The notes under the pieces: model-generated | The model's input: only the letters and a program-made list of their open reading frames with translations | What the model was told of the DNA's origin: nothing | Database searches by the model: none | Assembly (NCBI RefSeq): GCF_024228675.1 | Contig: NZ_CP100461.1 | Span: forward strand, 2,039,397-2,103,396 | DNA: 64,000 nucleotides | Direction of reading: 5' to 3' | Source of the DNA: Salinigranum marinum | GTDB lineage: Archaea > Halobacteriota > Halobacteria > Halobacteriales > Haloferacaceae | Program-made: the position numbers and the translations under genes | Shown: positions 40,846 to 49,368 of the stretch, piece by piece | Numbering within the stretch: the stretch's first letter is position 1 | Layout of the letters: every line of letters begins with the position of its first letter

Positions 40846-41426
40846 TATCGGGTCTCCTCCTCGTTCTCGTCGTCGCCCGCCGGCGCGGTCCGGTCGGCGC
40901 TGACGGCGTCAGGGTTCCGCAGGTCCGCGCTGGAAAACTCCGACTGCGGCACCACCTGTAACTGCCCTTCCATCGTGTGGTGGGCCGCGCCGCAGTACTC
41001 GTGACAGATGATACCGTAGTTTCGGGCCTCGTCAAACTGGACCGTGACGCGCGCCACCTGGCCGGGGATCGCCATCGTGTTGACGTTCGTCCCCGCCACC
41101 TCGAAGCCGTGGATGACGTCGCTCGACGTGATGTGGAACGTCACGGTCGAGCCCGCGGGCACCCGGATGGGCTCGTTCGTCCCCGGCTCGAAGAGGAACT
41201 GCCGGGAGACGACGTACACGTCGTACTCGTTCTCGCCCGCCTGGTACGTCCCCGGTTCGCCGAACCGCGGGTGCTCGTTCAGCGCGTTCGCGTCGACCGT
41301 GCCGCCGGAGTCGTCGACCATCTTCACTCCGGCCCCGACGGCGCCGTACGTGACGGTGCCGATGAAGCCGACGATCAGTAGCAAGGCCAGTGCGACCCAG
41401 AGTTTCTCGAACCTGTGTATCTCCAT
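40845..41426 (-). CDS. Cytochrome oxidase subunit II with CuA
   Basis: 193 residues. One N-terminal helix (about 10-32), then a cupredoxin domain with the binuclear CuA set: His106 ('DVIHGFEV'), Cys141, Glu143, Cys145, His149, Met152 ('ICHEYCGAAHHTM'). It accepts electrons for subunit I. The single-helix form is the ba3-type pattern. An acidic C-terminal tail follows. Sits between the halocyanin and subunit I with near-zero spacing. Confidence 0.94.
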   Translation of the reverse strand: MEIHRFEKLWVALALLLIVGFIGTVTYGAVGAGVKMVDDSGGTVDANALNEHPRFGEPGTYQAGENEYDVYVVSRQFLFEPGTNEPIRVPAGSTVTFHITSSDVIHGFEVAGTNVNTMAIPGQVARVTVQFDEARNYGIICHEYCGAAHHTMEGQLQVVPQSEFSSADLRNPDAVSADRTAPAGDDENEEETR

Positions 41427-41427
41427 C

Positions 41428-42621
41428 TTATCCCACCACCGTCGGACCGTTGCCGAGGAACTCCACGAAGTACATGAACACCCACATCAGGACGAGGATG
41501 ACGAAGTAGCCTAAGACGACGGTGAACGTCCCGACCGGATCGAAGTCGTCGTGTTCCAGTTCGACCTCGGGCGCTTCGAAGGCGGCCTCGGCGGTCGGTT
41601 CGCGCTCCGTCGTGTCGGGCTCCGGTGCGGGGTAGCGTTCGCGGTTGACCGCGACGTACGCGATGACGCCGACGATCGCGAGGAAGATCACGCCGAGAAG
41701 CCCCTGCGTGACCTGGAGCAGGCGGATCGCGCCCGCCGACGCCTCGCCCTCGCCCGCGCCGCCGCCGGGTGCGGCCCCGACGACGACGGCCCCTTTCATC
41801 CCCAGCGAGAGGTGGGGCTCGCAGTAGTACGTGTAGACGCCCGGTGTCTCGAACGTGTGTTCGTACGTGAAGCCGGTGTTTTCGATCGGGGAGTGGCCCT
41901 CCCAGCCCGCGCCCTCGGGCTGGTCTTCGATCAGGACGTTGTGGGTGTTCGACGTCCAGTTGAACGTCACCGTCGTCCCCGGACTCACCCGCACTGCGGG
42001 CGGGGCAAAGGCGAACGTCCCGCCGTTGCCCTGCGCGCCGACCTCGACCTCGACCGCGTCCTGACCCGTCAGGTCCTCGGTCGTCCCGTCGAAGTTGTCC
42101 ACGTCGGAGAACCAGTCGCCGTAGTCGGCTTCGACGGTCGGGCCGCCCCCGCCACCGCCACCGCCCTCCTCGACGACGACGACACCTTTCATCCCCAGCG
42201 AGAGGTGGGGCTCGCAGTAGTACTTGTAGACCCCCAGCGTCTCGAACGTGTGTTCGAGCGTGAAGCCGGTGTTTTCGATCGGGGAGTGGCCCTCCCAGCC
42301 CGCGCCCTCGGGCTGGTCTTCGATCAGGACGTTGTGGGTGTTCGACGTCCAGTTGAACGTCACCGTCGTCCCCGGACTCACCCGCACTGCGGGCGGGGCG
42401 AAGGCGAACGTCCCGCCGTTGCCCTGCGCGCCGACCTCAACCTCGACCGCGTCCTGGCCGGTCGCGTCGACGGTCGTCCCGTCGTAGTTGTCGACGTCCG
42501 AGAGCCATCCGTCGTAGTCGTCTGTCTGTGCCGCTGCGGGACCCGCGGCGGCCCCCGCTCCGAGCGCGACACCCGCAGCGACACCACCCCGGAGCAGGTC
42601 ACGGCGCGTCTGCCCCTGCAT
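41428..42621 (-). CDS. Two-domain halocyanin with C-terminal membrane helices
   Basis: 397 residues from ATG 42621. Tat signal 'QTRRDLLRGG', two halocyanin-type cupredoxin domains, each with Cu ligands His ('THNVLIEDQ'), Cys, His and Met ('YYCEPHLSLGM'), separated by a Gly-rich linker; then a membrane helix ('LLGVIFLAIVGVIAYV') and a second near the C-terminus ('VVLGYFVILVLMWVFMYF'). Likely periplasmic electron donor to the adjacent oxidase, fused to what would otherwise be an extra oxidase subunit. The two domains are almost identical in DNA. Confidence 0.9.
   Translation of the reverse strand: MQGQTRRDLLRGGVAAGVALGAGAAAGPAAAQTDDYDGWLSDVDNYDGTTVDATGQDAVEVEVGAQGNGGTFAFAPPAVRVSPGTTVTFNWTSNTHNVLIEDQPEGAGWEGHSPIENTGFTLEHTFETLGVYKYYCEPHLSLGMKGVVVVEEGGGGGGGGPTVEADYGDWFSDVDNFDGTTEDLTGQDAVEVEVGAQGNGGTFAFAPPAVRVSPGTTVTFNWTSNTHNVLIEDQPEGAGWEGHSPIENTGFTYEHTFETPGVYTYYCEPHLSLGMKGAVVVGAAPGGGAGEGEASAGAIRLLQVTQGLLGVIFLAIVGVIAYVAVNRERYPAPEPDTTEREPTAEAAFEAPEVELEHDDFDPVGTFTVVLGYFVILVLMWVFMYFVEFLGNGPTVVG
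41792..42457. repeat. Duplicated halocyanin domain, offset 393 bp
   Basis: 41792-42064 matches 42185-42457 nearly base for base (offset 393 bp, 131 codons); differences are few and mostly in the stretch after the Cu ligands. The match holds at synonymous sites, so the duplication is recent or kept uniform by gene conversion. Confidence 0.85.
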
Positions 42622-42849
42622 CAGCCGACCCTCCACTCCCGGTGGACGGTCGACGCACTGTCAGAAGTCCGTACCATAGAGTGCCGTTGAGCACACCAAC
42701 GTCTAAAACGTTCGTATCCATCTCGGTTGTTTGGAAACGGGAAGTGACACGAGTCGAGGTCGCCGACAGAGCAGTGGACAGGGTTAAGTATCCCTCGTGT
42801 TTGTGTGTCTGAAGTTCGGTGCTTCAGCGAGGCGGTAATCAGAGTGCGA

Positions 42850-42856
42850 TTTATTA
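42850..42856 (+). promoter_or_regulatory. TATA-like box for the 65-residue membrane protein
   Basis: TTTATTA centred 27 bp before ATG 42880, hence a leaderless mRNA. Just upstream is CTGAAG..CTTCAG (42819-42837), a 6-bp inverted repeat. The divergent halocyanin promoter must share the 42622-42849 region; a possible operator AACGT..ACGTT lies at 42698-42712. Confidence 0.5.
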
Positions 42857-42879
42857 GTTCGCATCCGGAATCAGTGGGT

Positions 42880-43077
42880 ATGAATCTGCCTACGGACTGG
42901 GACCTCCGCACGGCCGTCGTGCTTGCACTGCTCGCACTCCTGCCGGTCGCTACGTTCCTTCTATTGCGCAACGTGGCAATCGTCGCGCTGTCGCTCGTGA
43001 GCGTCCTCATCATCGGCATCGCGCTGTTTCTGATGTTCTCACCCTCCGAAGCCGAGGTCAGGCCGTCGCAGGGGTGA
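42880..43077 (+). CDS. Small membrane protein, possible oxidase accessory subunit
   Basis: 65 residues with two membrane helices ('VVLALLALLPVATFLLL' and 'IVALSLVSVLIIGIALFLMF') and a short tail. From memory, small proteins in this place in haloarchaea are annotated as cytochrome-ba3 oxidase subunits; sequence alone does not prove it. Divergent from the halocyanin, upstream of the copper ATPase. Confidence 0.6.
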   Translation: MNLPTDWDLRTAVVLALLALLPVATFLLLRNVAIVALSLVSVLIIGIALFLMFSPSEAEVRPSQG

Positions 43078-43205
43078 CGATGGCCCGCTCGATCCGTCGG
43101 ATCACGAGCGCCCGCACGCCGTCGCCGCGAGGGGACGGAACCGCAGCCACGCTCGGTGTCGTCTCCCCCACGGAGCCGTCGTCTCCTCCGGTCGGCTGAC
43201 CCGTC

Positions 43206-45752
43206 ATGACCGACCACTGCACGCTCTGTGACCTGCCGACGCCCGACCCGCCCGTCACCGCCGACGGCGTCGACGGCCGCTTCTGCTGTCAGGGCTGTCT
43301 CGTCGTCGCCCGGACGCTCGACGACCCCGCGGCGGCCGACGTCGACCCCGAGGAGGCGCGGACGGCGCTCGCGCCCGACGCCCCTGACAGTGACGAGGAT
43401 CGGGGCGAAGACGCGCCCGACGACGGCGTCGACTCGTACCTCGCCGTCGACGGGATGCACTGTGCCACCTGCGAGGCGTTCGTCGAGTCTCGTCTCGACA
43501 ACGAGCCCGGAGTGTACGGGGCCGACGCGAGCTACGCGTCGGGGCTGGTGAAGATCAGCCACCGCCCCGACCGACCGCCGACCGAGATCGCCGAGCTGAT
43601 CGACGGACTCGGCTACCGCGCTCACGAGGTGAGCGCCGAAACGGAGCCCGACGACGACGACGGCGACGTGGGTCGGCTGCTCGTCGGCGGCTTCTTCGGG
43701 ATGATGACGATGCTGTGGTACGTCCTCTTTCTCTACCCGACCTACCTCGGCGTCGACGCCTCGCTCCTGTTGTTCGACGTCTCCTCCCCTGCGGGGACGT
43801 ATCTCGTCGCCAACGTCTGGGTGATGGCGACGATCGTCCTCGTCTACACCGGCTTTCCCATCCTCCGCGGGGCGTACGTCAGCCTCCGGGCCGGGCAGCC
43901 GAACATGGATCTCCTCGTCGCCACCGCGGCCACGACCGCCTACGTCTACTCGACCGTCCTCGGGCTGCTGGGTCGCACCCACCTCTACTTCGACATCACG
44001 GTCGTCGTCGTCCTCGCGGTGTCGATCGGCGGCTACTACGAGAGCCGACTGCGCGAGGCGGCCGCCGACAGCCTCCGGGACCTCTCGGAGCGGCGCGTCT
44101 CCGAGGCGCGGATCCGGAGCGCCGACGGGACCGAGACGGTCCCCGTAGACGCCATCGGCGAGGGCGACGAGGTGGTCGTGCGGGCGGGCGAGTCGGTCCC
44201 GGTCGACGGGACGGTAGTCGAGGGGACGGGCGCGGTCGACGAGTCGCTCGTCACGGGCGAGTCACGCCCCGTCCGCCGCGAGCCCGGCGACGCGGTCGTC
44301 GGTGGCTCCCGACTCAGGGACGGCGGCGTCGTCGTCGCCGCGGACGCCGAGGCCACCCGCACGCTCGACCGGCTCGTCGACCTCCAGTGGGAGCTCCGCA
44401 CCCGGTCGGGCGCACAACGGCTCGCCGACCGGATCGCACGCGTGTTCGTCCCGCTGATCTTCGCGCTCGCGGCCGTTGCCGGCGGCGCCCACCTCCTCGT
44501 CGGGGCGACCCCCACGGCCGCGCTCCTCACGGCGCTGACCGTCCTCGTCGTCTCCTGCCCCTGCGCGCTCGGGCTGGCGACGCCGATGGCCGTCGCCGGC
44601 GGCGTCCGCGAGGCGCTCTCACACGGGATCGTCGTCCGCTCGGGCGAACTGTTCGAGCGCGCGACCGACGCCGACGTCGTCGCCTTCGACAAGACGGGGA
44701 CGCTGACGACGGGACGAATGGCCGTCCGGACGGTCGAGGGGGCCGACGAGACGCTCGCCGTCGCGGCGGCGCTCGAACGCTTTGCCGACCACCCCGTCGC
44801 CGACGCGGTCGTGGCGCGGGCTGCGGCCGACGGCGTGGCCGTCCCGACCGACACGGACGACACGGGCGACGCAGGCGCCCCGACCGCTGCGCCCGCGACC
44901 GACGGTGGCCTCGCGGTCACCGACGTCGAGACGCACCCCGGCCAGGGCGTCTCGGGCACCGTCGGCGGCCGACGGGCGCTCGTCGGGAGTGCCGACCTGT
45001 TCACCGACCGGGACTGGACCGTTCCCGACCGACTCCGCGCGCGGGCGACCGAGGCGCGGGACGCGGGCGTGGTTCCGGCACTCGTCGGCTGGGACGGCGC
45101 GGCGCGTGGCGTCGTCGTCGCCGGCGACGACCCCCGTCCCGAGTGGGAGCCGGTGGTCGACCGGCTCTCGGAGCACCACCGCGTCGTCGTCGTCACGGGC
45201 GACGGCGAGGCGGCCGCGGCGCGGTTCGCGGCGCACGCCGGCGTCGACGAGGTGTTCACCCGTGTGCGCCCCGAGGCGAAGGTCGCACTCGTCGACCGCC
45301 TGCGGACGGACGGCACCGTGGTGTTCGTCGGCGACGGGAGCAACGACGCGCCGGCGCTCGCCGCCGCGGACCTCGGGATCGCGCTCGAATCCGGCACCCC
45401 CCTGGCCGTGGACGCCGCCGACGCCGTCGTCACCACCGACGACCTCCACACGGTCGAGACCGTCTTCGACGTGACGCGGGCGACCAGGACCCGGATCCGC
45501 GAGAACCTCGCGTGGGCCTTCCTCTACAACGTCGTCGCCATCCCGCTCGCGGCGCTGGGCCTGCTCAATCCGCTGTTCGCCGCCGTCGCCATGGCGACGA
45601 GCAGCGTCCTCGTGGTGCTCAACTCGCGCCGCCGCCTGATCGACGACGAGGGACTCGGCCGCGGGACCGACACCGCAGACGACGGGACCGCCGACAGCCG
45701 AAGCGGCGACCGGGACGCCACCCGTCTTCCGAGCGGAGGCGACGCCGCATGA
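43206..45752 (+). CDS. Copper P1B-type ATPase, FixI/CopA-like
   Basis: 848 residues. N-terminal Cys cluster (C5, C8, C27, C28, C31) typical of CcoI/FixI-type pumps, then an HMA domain with 'GMHCATC' (C86, C89), an actuator domain ('VDESLVTGESRPV'), 'SCPCALGLATPMAV' (C451-P-C453), 'DKTGTLTTG' with phospho-acceptor D495, and 'GDGSNDAPAL'. These pumps export or deliver Cu+ for oxidase metallation. Proximity to the ba3 oxidase supports an assembly role. The stop overlaps the next ATG. Confidence 0.93.
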   Translation: MTDHCTLCDLPTPDPPVTADGVDGRFCCQGCLVVARTLDDPAAADVDPEEARTALAPDAPDSDEDRGEDAPDDGVDSYLAVDGMHCATCEAFVESRLDNEPGVYGADASYASGLVKISHRPDRPPTEIAELIDGLGYRAHEVSAETEPDDDDGDVGRLLVGGFFGMMTMLWYVLFLYPTYLGVDASLLLFDVSSPAGTYLVANVWVMATIVLVYTGFPILRGAYVSLRAGQPNMDLLVATAATTAYVYSTVLGLLGRTHLYFDITVVVVLAVSIGGYYESRLREAAADSLRDLSERRVSEARIRSADGTETVPVDAIGEGDEVVVRAGESVPVDGTVVEGTGAVDESLVTGESRPVRREPGDAVVGGSRLRDGGVVVAADAEATRTLDRLVDLQWELRTRSGAQRLADRIARVFVPLIFALAAVAGGAHLLVGATPTAALLTALTVLVVSCPCALGLATPMAVAGGVREALSHGIVVRSGELFERATDADVVAFDKTGTLTTGRMAVRTVEGADETLAVAAALERFADHPVADAVVARAAADGVAVPTDTDDTGDAGAPTAAPATDGGLAVTDVETHPGQGVSGTVGGRRALVGSADLFTDRDWTVPDRLRARATEARDAGVVPALVGWDGAARGVVVAGDDPRPEWEPVVDRLSEHHRVVVVTGDGEAAAARFAAHAGVDEVFTRVRPEAKVALVDRLRTDGTVVFVGDGSNDAPALAAADLGIALESGTPLAVDAADAVVTTDDLHTVETVFDVTRATRTRIRENLAWAFLYNVVAIPLAALGLLNPLFAAVAMATSSVLVVLNSRRRLIDDEGLGRGTDTADDGTADSRSGDRDATRLPSGGDAA

Positions 45753-46429
45753 GCGTGCTCGGAGCCGGCCTCGGCCGACGCCTCGACGACCACCGGGGGC
45801 TGGTCGTCGTCGCCGGCGCGCTCGTCGCCTGTGAGTTGCTCCTGCTCGGAGCGTACTTCGCCGTCTCCACGCGAACCGTGCTCGCGCCGCGGTACGTCCT
45901 CTACCCGTTCGTCTGGATCGACGTCGCCGTGCTCGCGGTGCTCGCCGTCGACCGCCCCCGGGCGACGGGACGGCGGCGGCTCCAGGCACTGGCGGTCGCC
46001 GTCGGCTACTTCCTCCTCGTGGCGTCGCTCGACGGGACGGTCGGGCTCGGTACCGGCTCCGGCACCCTCCGGCTCCTCCCGCTCTCGCCGGGGTGGGGAC
46101 CGGCGCTCCTGTACGACGGGGTCGTCCGGCTGGCGCTCCTCCCGTTCAAAGTCGTCGGCTACGCCGTCTTGGCGTACCTCGTCTACCGACTCGTCGCCGA
46201 CATCGCCGGCTCGGGGATCGTCGGCGGCGCGGTCGGCCTCTTCTCCTGTGTGTCGTGTACGCTCCCGCTCGCCGCCGCCGTCGTCTCGGGGCTCGTCGGC
46301 GGGACCGTCGGCCTGACGGCGACGGGTACGTGGTCGTACGACCTCTCGACGCTGGCGTTCGTCGTCAGCGTCGGGTTGCTGGCGTGGCGTCCGACGGTCG
46401 GCTCGGTCTCGTGGCTGCGGCGGCGCTGA
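45749..46429 (+). CDS. Multi-pass membrane protein coupled to the copper ATPase (DUF7546-like)
   Basis: 226 residues, about six helices. Its ATG overlaps the ATPase stop (ATGA). Near the fifth helix is 'LFSCVSCTLPL', a CxxC in the membrane that could bind Cu or be redox-active; otherwise no known motif. The coupling and the Cys pair suggest a copper-handling partner. Probably the haloarchaeal DUF7546 family, from memory. Confidence 0.65.
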   Translation: MSVLGAGLGRRLDDHRGLVVVAGALVACELLLLGAYFAVSTRTVLAPRYVLYPFVWIDVAVLAVLAVDRPRATGRRRLQALAVAVGYFLLVASLDGTVGLGTGSGTLRLLPLSPGWGPALLYDGVVRLALLPFKVVGYAVLAYLVYRLVADIAGSGIVGGAVGLFSCVSCTLPLAAAVVSGLVGGTVGLTATGTWSYDLSTLAFVVSVGLLAWRPTVGSVSWLRRR

Positions 46430-46516
46430 CCGTCCGGGGCGTCGCTCCCGCAGCTCCCGCGGCGTGCCCGCCCGGCGGCCGTGTGGGTCAAGTCGGTCGC
46501 GCTCTTTCAGTCGAGC

Positions 46517-47479
46517 ATGAACCTTCGACGACTCGCGAAGACGGTCGGGACCGGGGCCGCCGCTGTCGGTGGCCTCGCCGGCGTCAACCGCGCGCTCGCC
46601 GCCCGTGCCGACCCGCTCGACCCACCTCTGTCGGGCGACCACCGCACGTACCGTTGGCGAGGGATGGACGTCGCGTACACCGAGGCCGGACCCGAAGACG
46701 CGCCGACGGTCGTGCTTCTCCACGGCATCAACGCCGCGGGCTCCTCCGGCGAGTTCCGGGCGGTGTTCGACGAGTTGGCGGCCGAGTACCACGTCGTCGC
46801 GCCGGACCTGCCCGGCTTCGGCTGTTCGGACCGGCCCCCGTTGCAGTACTCCGCGGCGCTGTACGAGGAGTTCGTCGCCGACTTCCTCGCCGAGTACGAC
46901 TCCCCCGCCGTGCTAGTCTCCTCGCTCACGACCGCGTACGTCGCGAGCGCTCTCGCCGATCCCTACGGTGACGTCTCGGTCTCGCGGCTCGTCGCGGTCT
47001 GCCCCACCGCCCGGGGCGGCCCCGACCGGGTGACCTGGGCGCGAGAACTCCTCCGCGCACCCGTCGTCGGCACGGCGCTGTTCAACCTCCTCGGGTCGAA
47101 ACCATCGATCCGGTACTTCAACGCCGACCACGGCTACTACGACATGGACTCGGTCACGGAGGAGTGGATGGCGTACGAGTGGCGGACCGCCCACCAGCCC
47201 AACGCCCGCTTTGCCCCCGCGTCGTTCGTCAGCGGCTTCCTCAACTCGGCGGTCGACCTCGGGGAGGCCCTCCGCGGTCTCGACGTCCCCGTCACGTTCG
47301 TCTGGGGCCGCGAGGCCGACATCACGCCGCTCGCCGACGGGCGCGACCTCGCCGAGGACGCGGACGCGCGGCTGGTCGTCATCGACGACGCGAAACTGCT
47401 GCCACACGTCGAACACCCGGGTGCCTTCGTAGAGATCGTCCGGGAGGCACTGACCGCGCCCGCGTCGGCCGAGGCGTAA
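46517..47479 (+). CDS. Alpha/beta-fold hydrolase
   Basis: 320 residues from ATG 46517. 'VVLLHGINAAGSSGEF' (oxyanion loop), 'VVAPDLPGFGCSDRP', nucleophile region 'AVLVSSLTTAYV', then 'FVWGREADITPLA' (acid) and 'LLPHVEHPGAF' (His). The nucleophile elbow lacks the usual Gly before Ser (VSSLT, not GHSLG), so the substrate may be unusual. The N-terminal 'RRLAKTVGTGAAAVGGLAG' is a weak signal/anchor. 87 bp after the preceding gene. Confidence 0.8.
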   Translation: MNLRRLAKTVGTGAAAVGGLAGVNRALAARADPLDPPLSGDHRTYRWRGMDVAYTEAGPEDAPTVVLLHGINAAGSSGEFRAVFDELAAEYHVVAPDLPGFGCSDRPPLQYSAALYEEFVADFLAEYDSPAVLVSSLTTAYVASALADPYGDVSVSRLVAVCPTARGGPDRVTWARELLRAPVVGTALFNLLGSKPSIRYFNADHGYYDMDSVTEEWMAYEWRTAHQPNARFAPASFVSGFLNSAVDLGEALRGLDVPVTFVWGREADITPLADGRDLAEDADARLVVIDDAKLLPHVEHPGAFVEIVREALTAPASAEA

Positions 47480-47546
47480 CCACGACCCGCCGAGGGTAAC
47501 GCGACCTCATCACCGTCCCCACACGAGGTCTCTGTCCGCTACCCGG

Positions 47547-47930
47547 CTACCGCGGGTGGAACGTCAGCATCCGGTTGCCGGTCATCGTGTTCCGGCCGAC
47601 GGCGAGGCCGACCCGCATGCCGACCGAGATCTCCTCGGGATCGGCCCGGACGATCCCCGTAACACGGACCGGACCGAAGTCCGCGACGGCGGTCATGTAC
47701 GGCGTCTTCGCCGAGAACGACGGCGCGGCGATCTGTGTCGTGGTGTACGTCTCGACCGTCCCCGACTCGGGGAGGGGTTCCTCGGAGAGCTCCGGGGAGC
47801 CGCAGTGCGGACAGCTCCGCCGCGGCGGGAGCGAGCCGTGACCGTTCTCGCAGGCGAGGTAGTACGCCTCGCCTGCTTCGGCGGCGTCGAGGAGGTCGTC
47901 GTAGCCGTCGTCGCGGGGTTTCGATCTCAT
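47547..47930 (-). CDS. DUF35 zinc-ribbon OB-fold protein, thiolase partner
   Basis: 127 residues. A rubredoxin-like zinc ribbon 'YLACENGHGSLPPRRSCPHCG' followed by an OB-fold ('GTVETYTTTQIAAPSF', 'VRVTGIVRADPEEISVGMRVGLAV'). DUF35 proteins bind acyl-CoA and pass it between thiolase and its partners. Its ATG overlaps the thiolase stop (ATGA), so they should form a complex. Confidence 0.88.
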   Translation of the reverse strand: MRSKPRDDGYDDLLDAAEAGEAYYLACENGHGSLPPRRSCPHCGSPELSEEPLPESGTVETYTTTQIAAPSFSAKTPYMTAVADFGPVRVTGIVRADPEEISVGMRVGLAVGRNTMTGNRMLTFHPR

Positions 47931-49090
47931 GCGACCACCTCCAGGACGTGGACGACCGCGCTGGCGACCGTCCCGCCCGCGTTGTGGGTCACGCCGACGC
48001 CCCCGTCGACGTACTCGCTGTTCGGGTGCGTGCCGGTCAGGAGCCGGTTCATCTCCACGATCTGCGAGGCACCGGTCGCGCCCACGGGGTGGCCCTTGGC
48101 CTTCAGACCGCCCGAGAGGTTCACCGGCAGAGAACCCTCTTTCGTCGTCTCGCCGTCGCGCGCGGCCGAGACGGCCTCCCCGGGCTCGTAGAAGCCGAGC
48201 GATTCGAGCGCGAGCACCTCGGCGACGGTGAAGCAGTCGTGTACCTCGACGGCGGCGACGTCGTCGGGCGTGATCCCCGCGTCGGCGTACGCCTCCGCGG
48301 CGGCACGGTCGGTCGCGGGCGTCCGGTTCAGGTGGGTCCGGTCCTGGAGCGCCATCTTGTCGCCGCCCTGCCCGGTGCCCGTGATCGCGACCGGCGCGTC
48401 GATCGCGTGCTCCTCGGCGTACTCGTCGCTACAGAGGACGAGCGCCGCCGCACCGTCGGTGATCGGACAGGAGTCGTACAGACCGACGGGGTCGGAGATC
48501 ATCGGGGCGTCGAGGTGGTCCTCGACCGTGATCGCCGAACGGTACTGTGCGTACTCGTTCGGGAGCGCGTGGTCGTGGTTCTTCACGGCGACGTGTGCGA
48601 AGTCCTCGCGCTCCCCGCCGAACTCCTGGACGTAAGCCCGCTGCATCAGCGCGTACGCCCCGGGGAACGTCATCCCGGCGCGGACCTCGTACAGCTCGTC
48701 GGCGGCGATGGCGAGGAACTCCGTCGTGTCCTCCGTCTCCTGGTTCGTCATCCGCTCCATCCCGCCGGCGAGCACGACGTCCGCCCGCCCCGACCGGATC
48801 GCCGACACCGCCGCACGCACGGCGACACCCGCGGAGGCACAGGCCTCCTCGTAGCGCGTCGCGGGGCAGTCCAGCCCGGCCGCCTCGGCCATGATGGGTC
48901 CCTGGTGGCCCTGGCGCTCGGCGAGTTCGCCCATGAAGTTGCCGTAGGTGAGCTCGTCGAACTCCTCGCGCGAGATCCCGGCGGCCTCGCGCGCGCCGAG
49001 CGCCGCCTCGGCGAACAGATCTCGCCCCGTCCGCTCCGGCGTGCTCCCGAAGCGGGTCAAGTCGGCCCCGGCGATGCGAACAGTTGTCAT
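47927..49090 (-). CDS. SCP2-type thiolase / acetyl-CoA acyltransferase
   Basis: 387 residues. Nucleophile Cys84 in 'EEACASAGVA', 'VEVHDCFTVAE' (H284, C286) and 'GGLKAKGHPVGATG' (H334). The C-terminal active-site Cys of degradative thiolases is replaced by 'THNAGG', the SCP2/archaeal type. Works with the adjacent DUF35 protein, probably in fatty-acid or related acyl-CoA turnover or, less likely here, the mevalonate route. A TTTTATT promoter precedes it. Confidence 0.9.
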   Translation of the reverse strand: MTTVRIAGADLTRFGSTPERTGRDLFAEAALGAREAAGISREEFDELTYGNFMGELAERQGHQGPIMAEAAGLDCPATRYEEACASAGVAVRAAVSAIRSGRADVVLAGGMERMTNQETEDTTEFLAIAADELYEVRAGMTFPGAYALMQRAYVQEFGGEREDFAHVAVKNHDHALPNEYAQYRSAITVEDHLDAPMISDPVGLYDSCPITDGAAALVLCSDEYAEEHAIDAPVAITGTGQGGDKMALQDRTHLNRTPATDRAAAEAYADAGITPDDVAAVEVHDCFTVAEVLALESLGFYEPGEAVSAARDGETTKEGSLPVNLSGGLKAKGHPVGATGASQIVEMNRLLTGTHPNSEYVDGGVGVTHNAGGTVASAVVHVLEVVA

Positions 49091-49112
49091 GCATTAACGT
49101 ACATGTGGTTGT

Positions 49113-49119
49113 GAATAAA
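49113..49119 (-). promoter_or_regulatory. TATA-like box of the thiolase-DUF35 pair
   Basis: On the - strand the sequence reads TTTTATT, 23-29 bp before the thiolase ATG at 49090, implying a leaderless mRNA. The rest of 49120-49368 has several AT-rich patches but no gene. Confidence 0.5.
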
Positions 49120-49368
49120 ACCCTGTCGATGGGTCTGTACGGAGCCTCACGGTGTTATAGTCCTCCTGATGTATTTCGACGGGATTTGCTGGTATTTTGT
49201 TATACTTCGAACTCCAAAGCTAAAACCGCGGTTCGACCGACGGGACTCGACGGGGCTCCCCGCCACCGAACACCGCTCAGTGGAGGTTTCTTCGAACCAT
49301 GGCATGACTGACAGGAAGCCCACTCGACCGATCGAAACGGTTTCAGCGGCGCTCCCCGAGATGCGGCC

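Noticed and set aside
43058..43258. 66-residue frame antisense to the ATPase start
   Set aside because: No motif, overlaps the conserved ATPase N-terminus; kept out for lack of support.
43715..46429. Alternative long frame across the copper ATPase
   Set aside because: Out-of-frame Arg-rich; only its last part is the real DUF7546-like gene starting at 45749.
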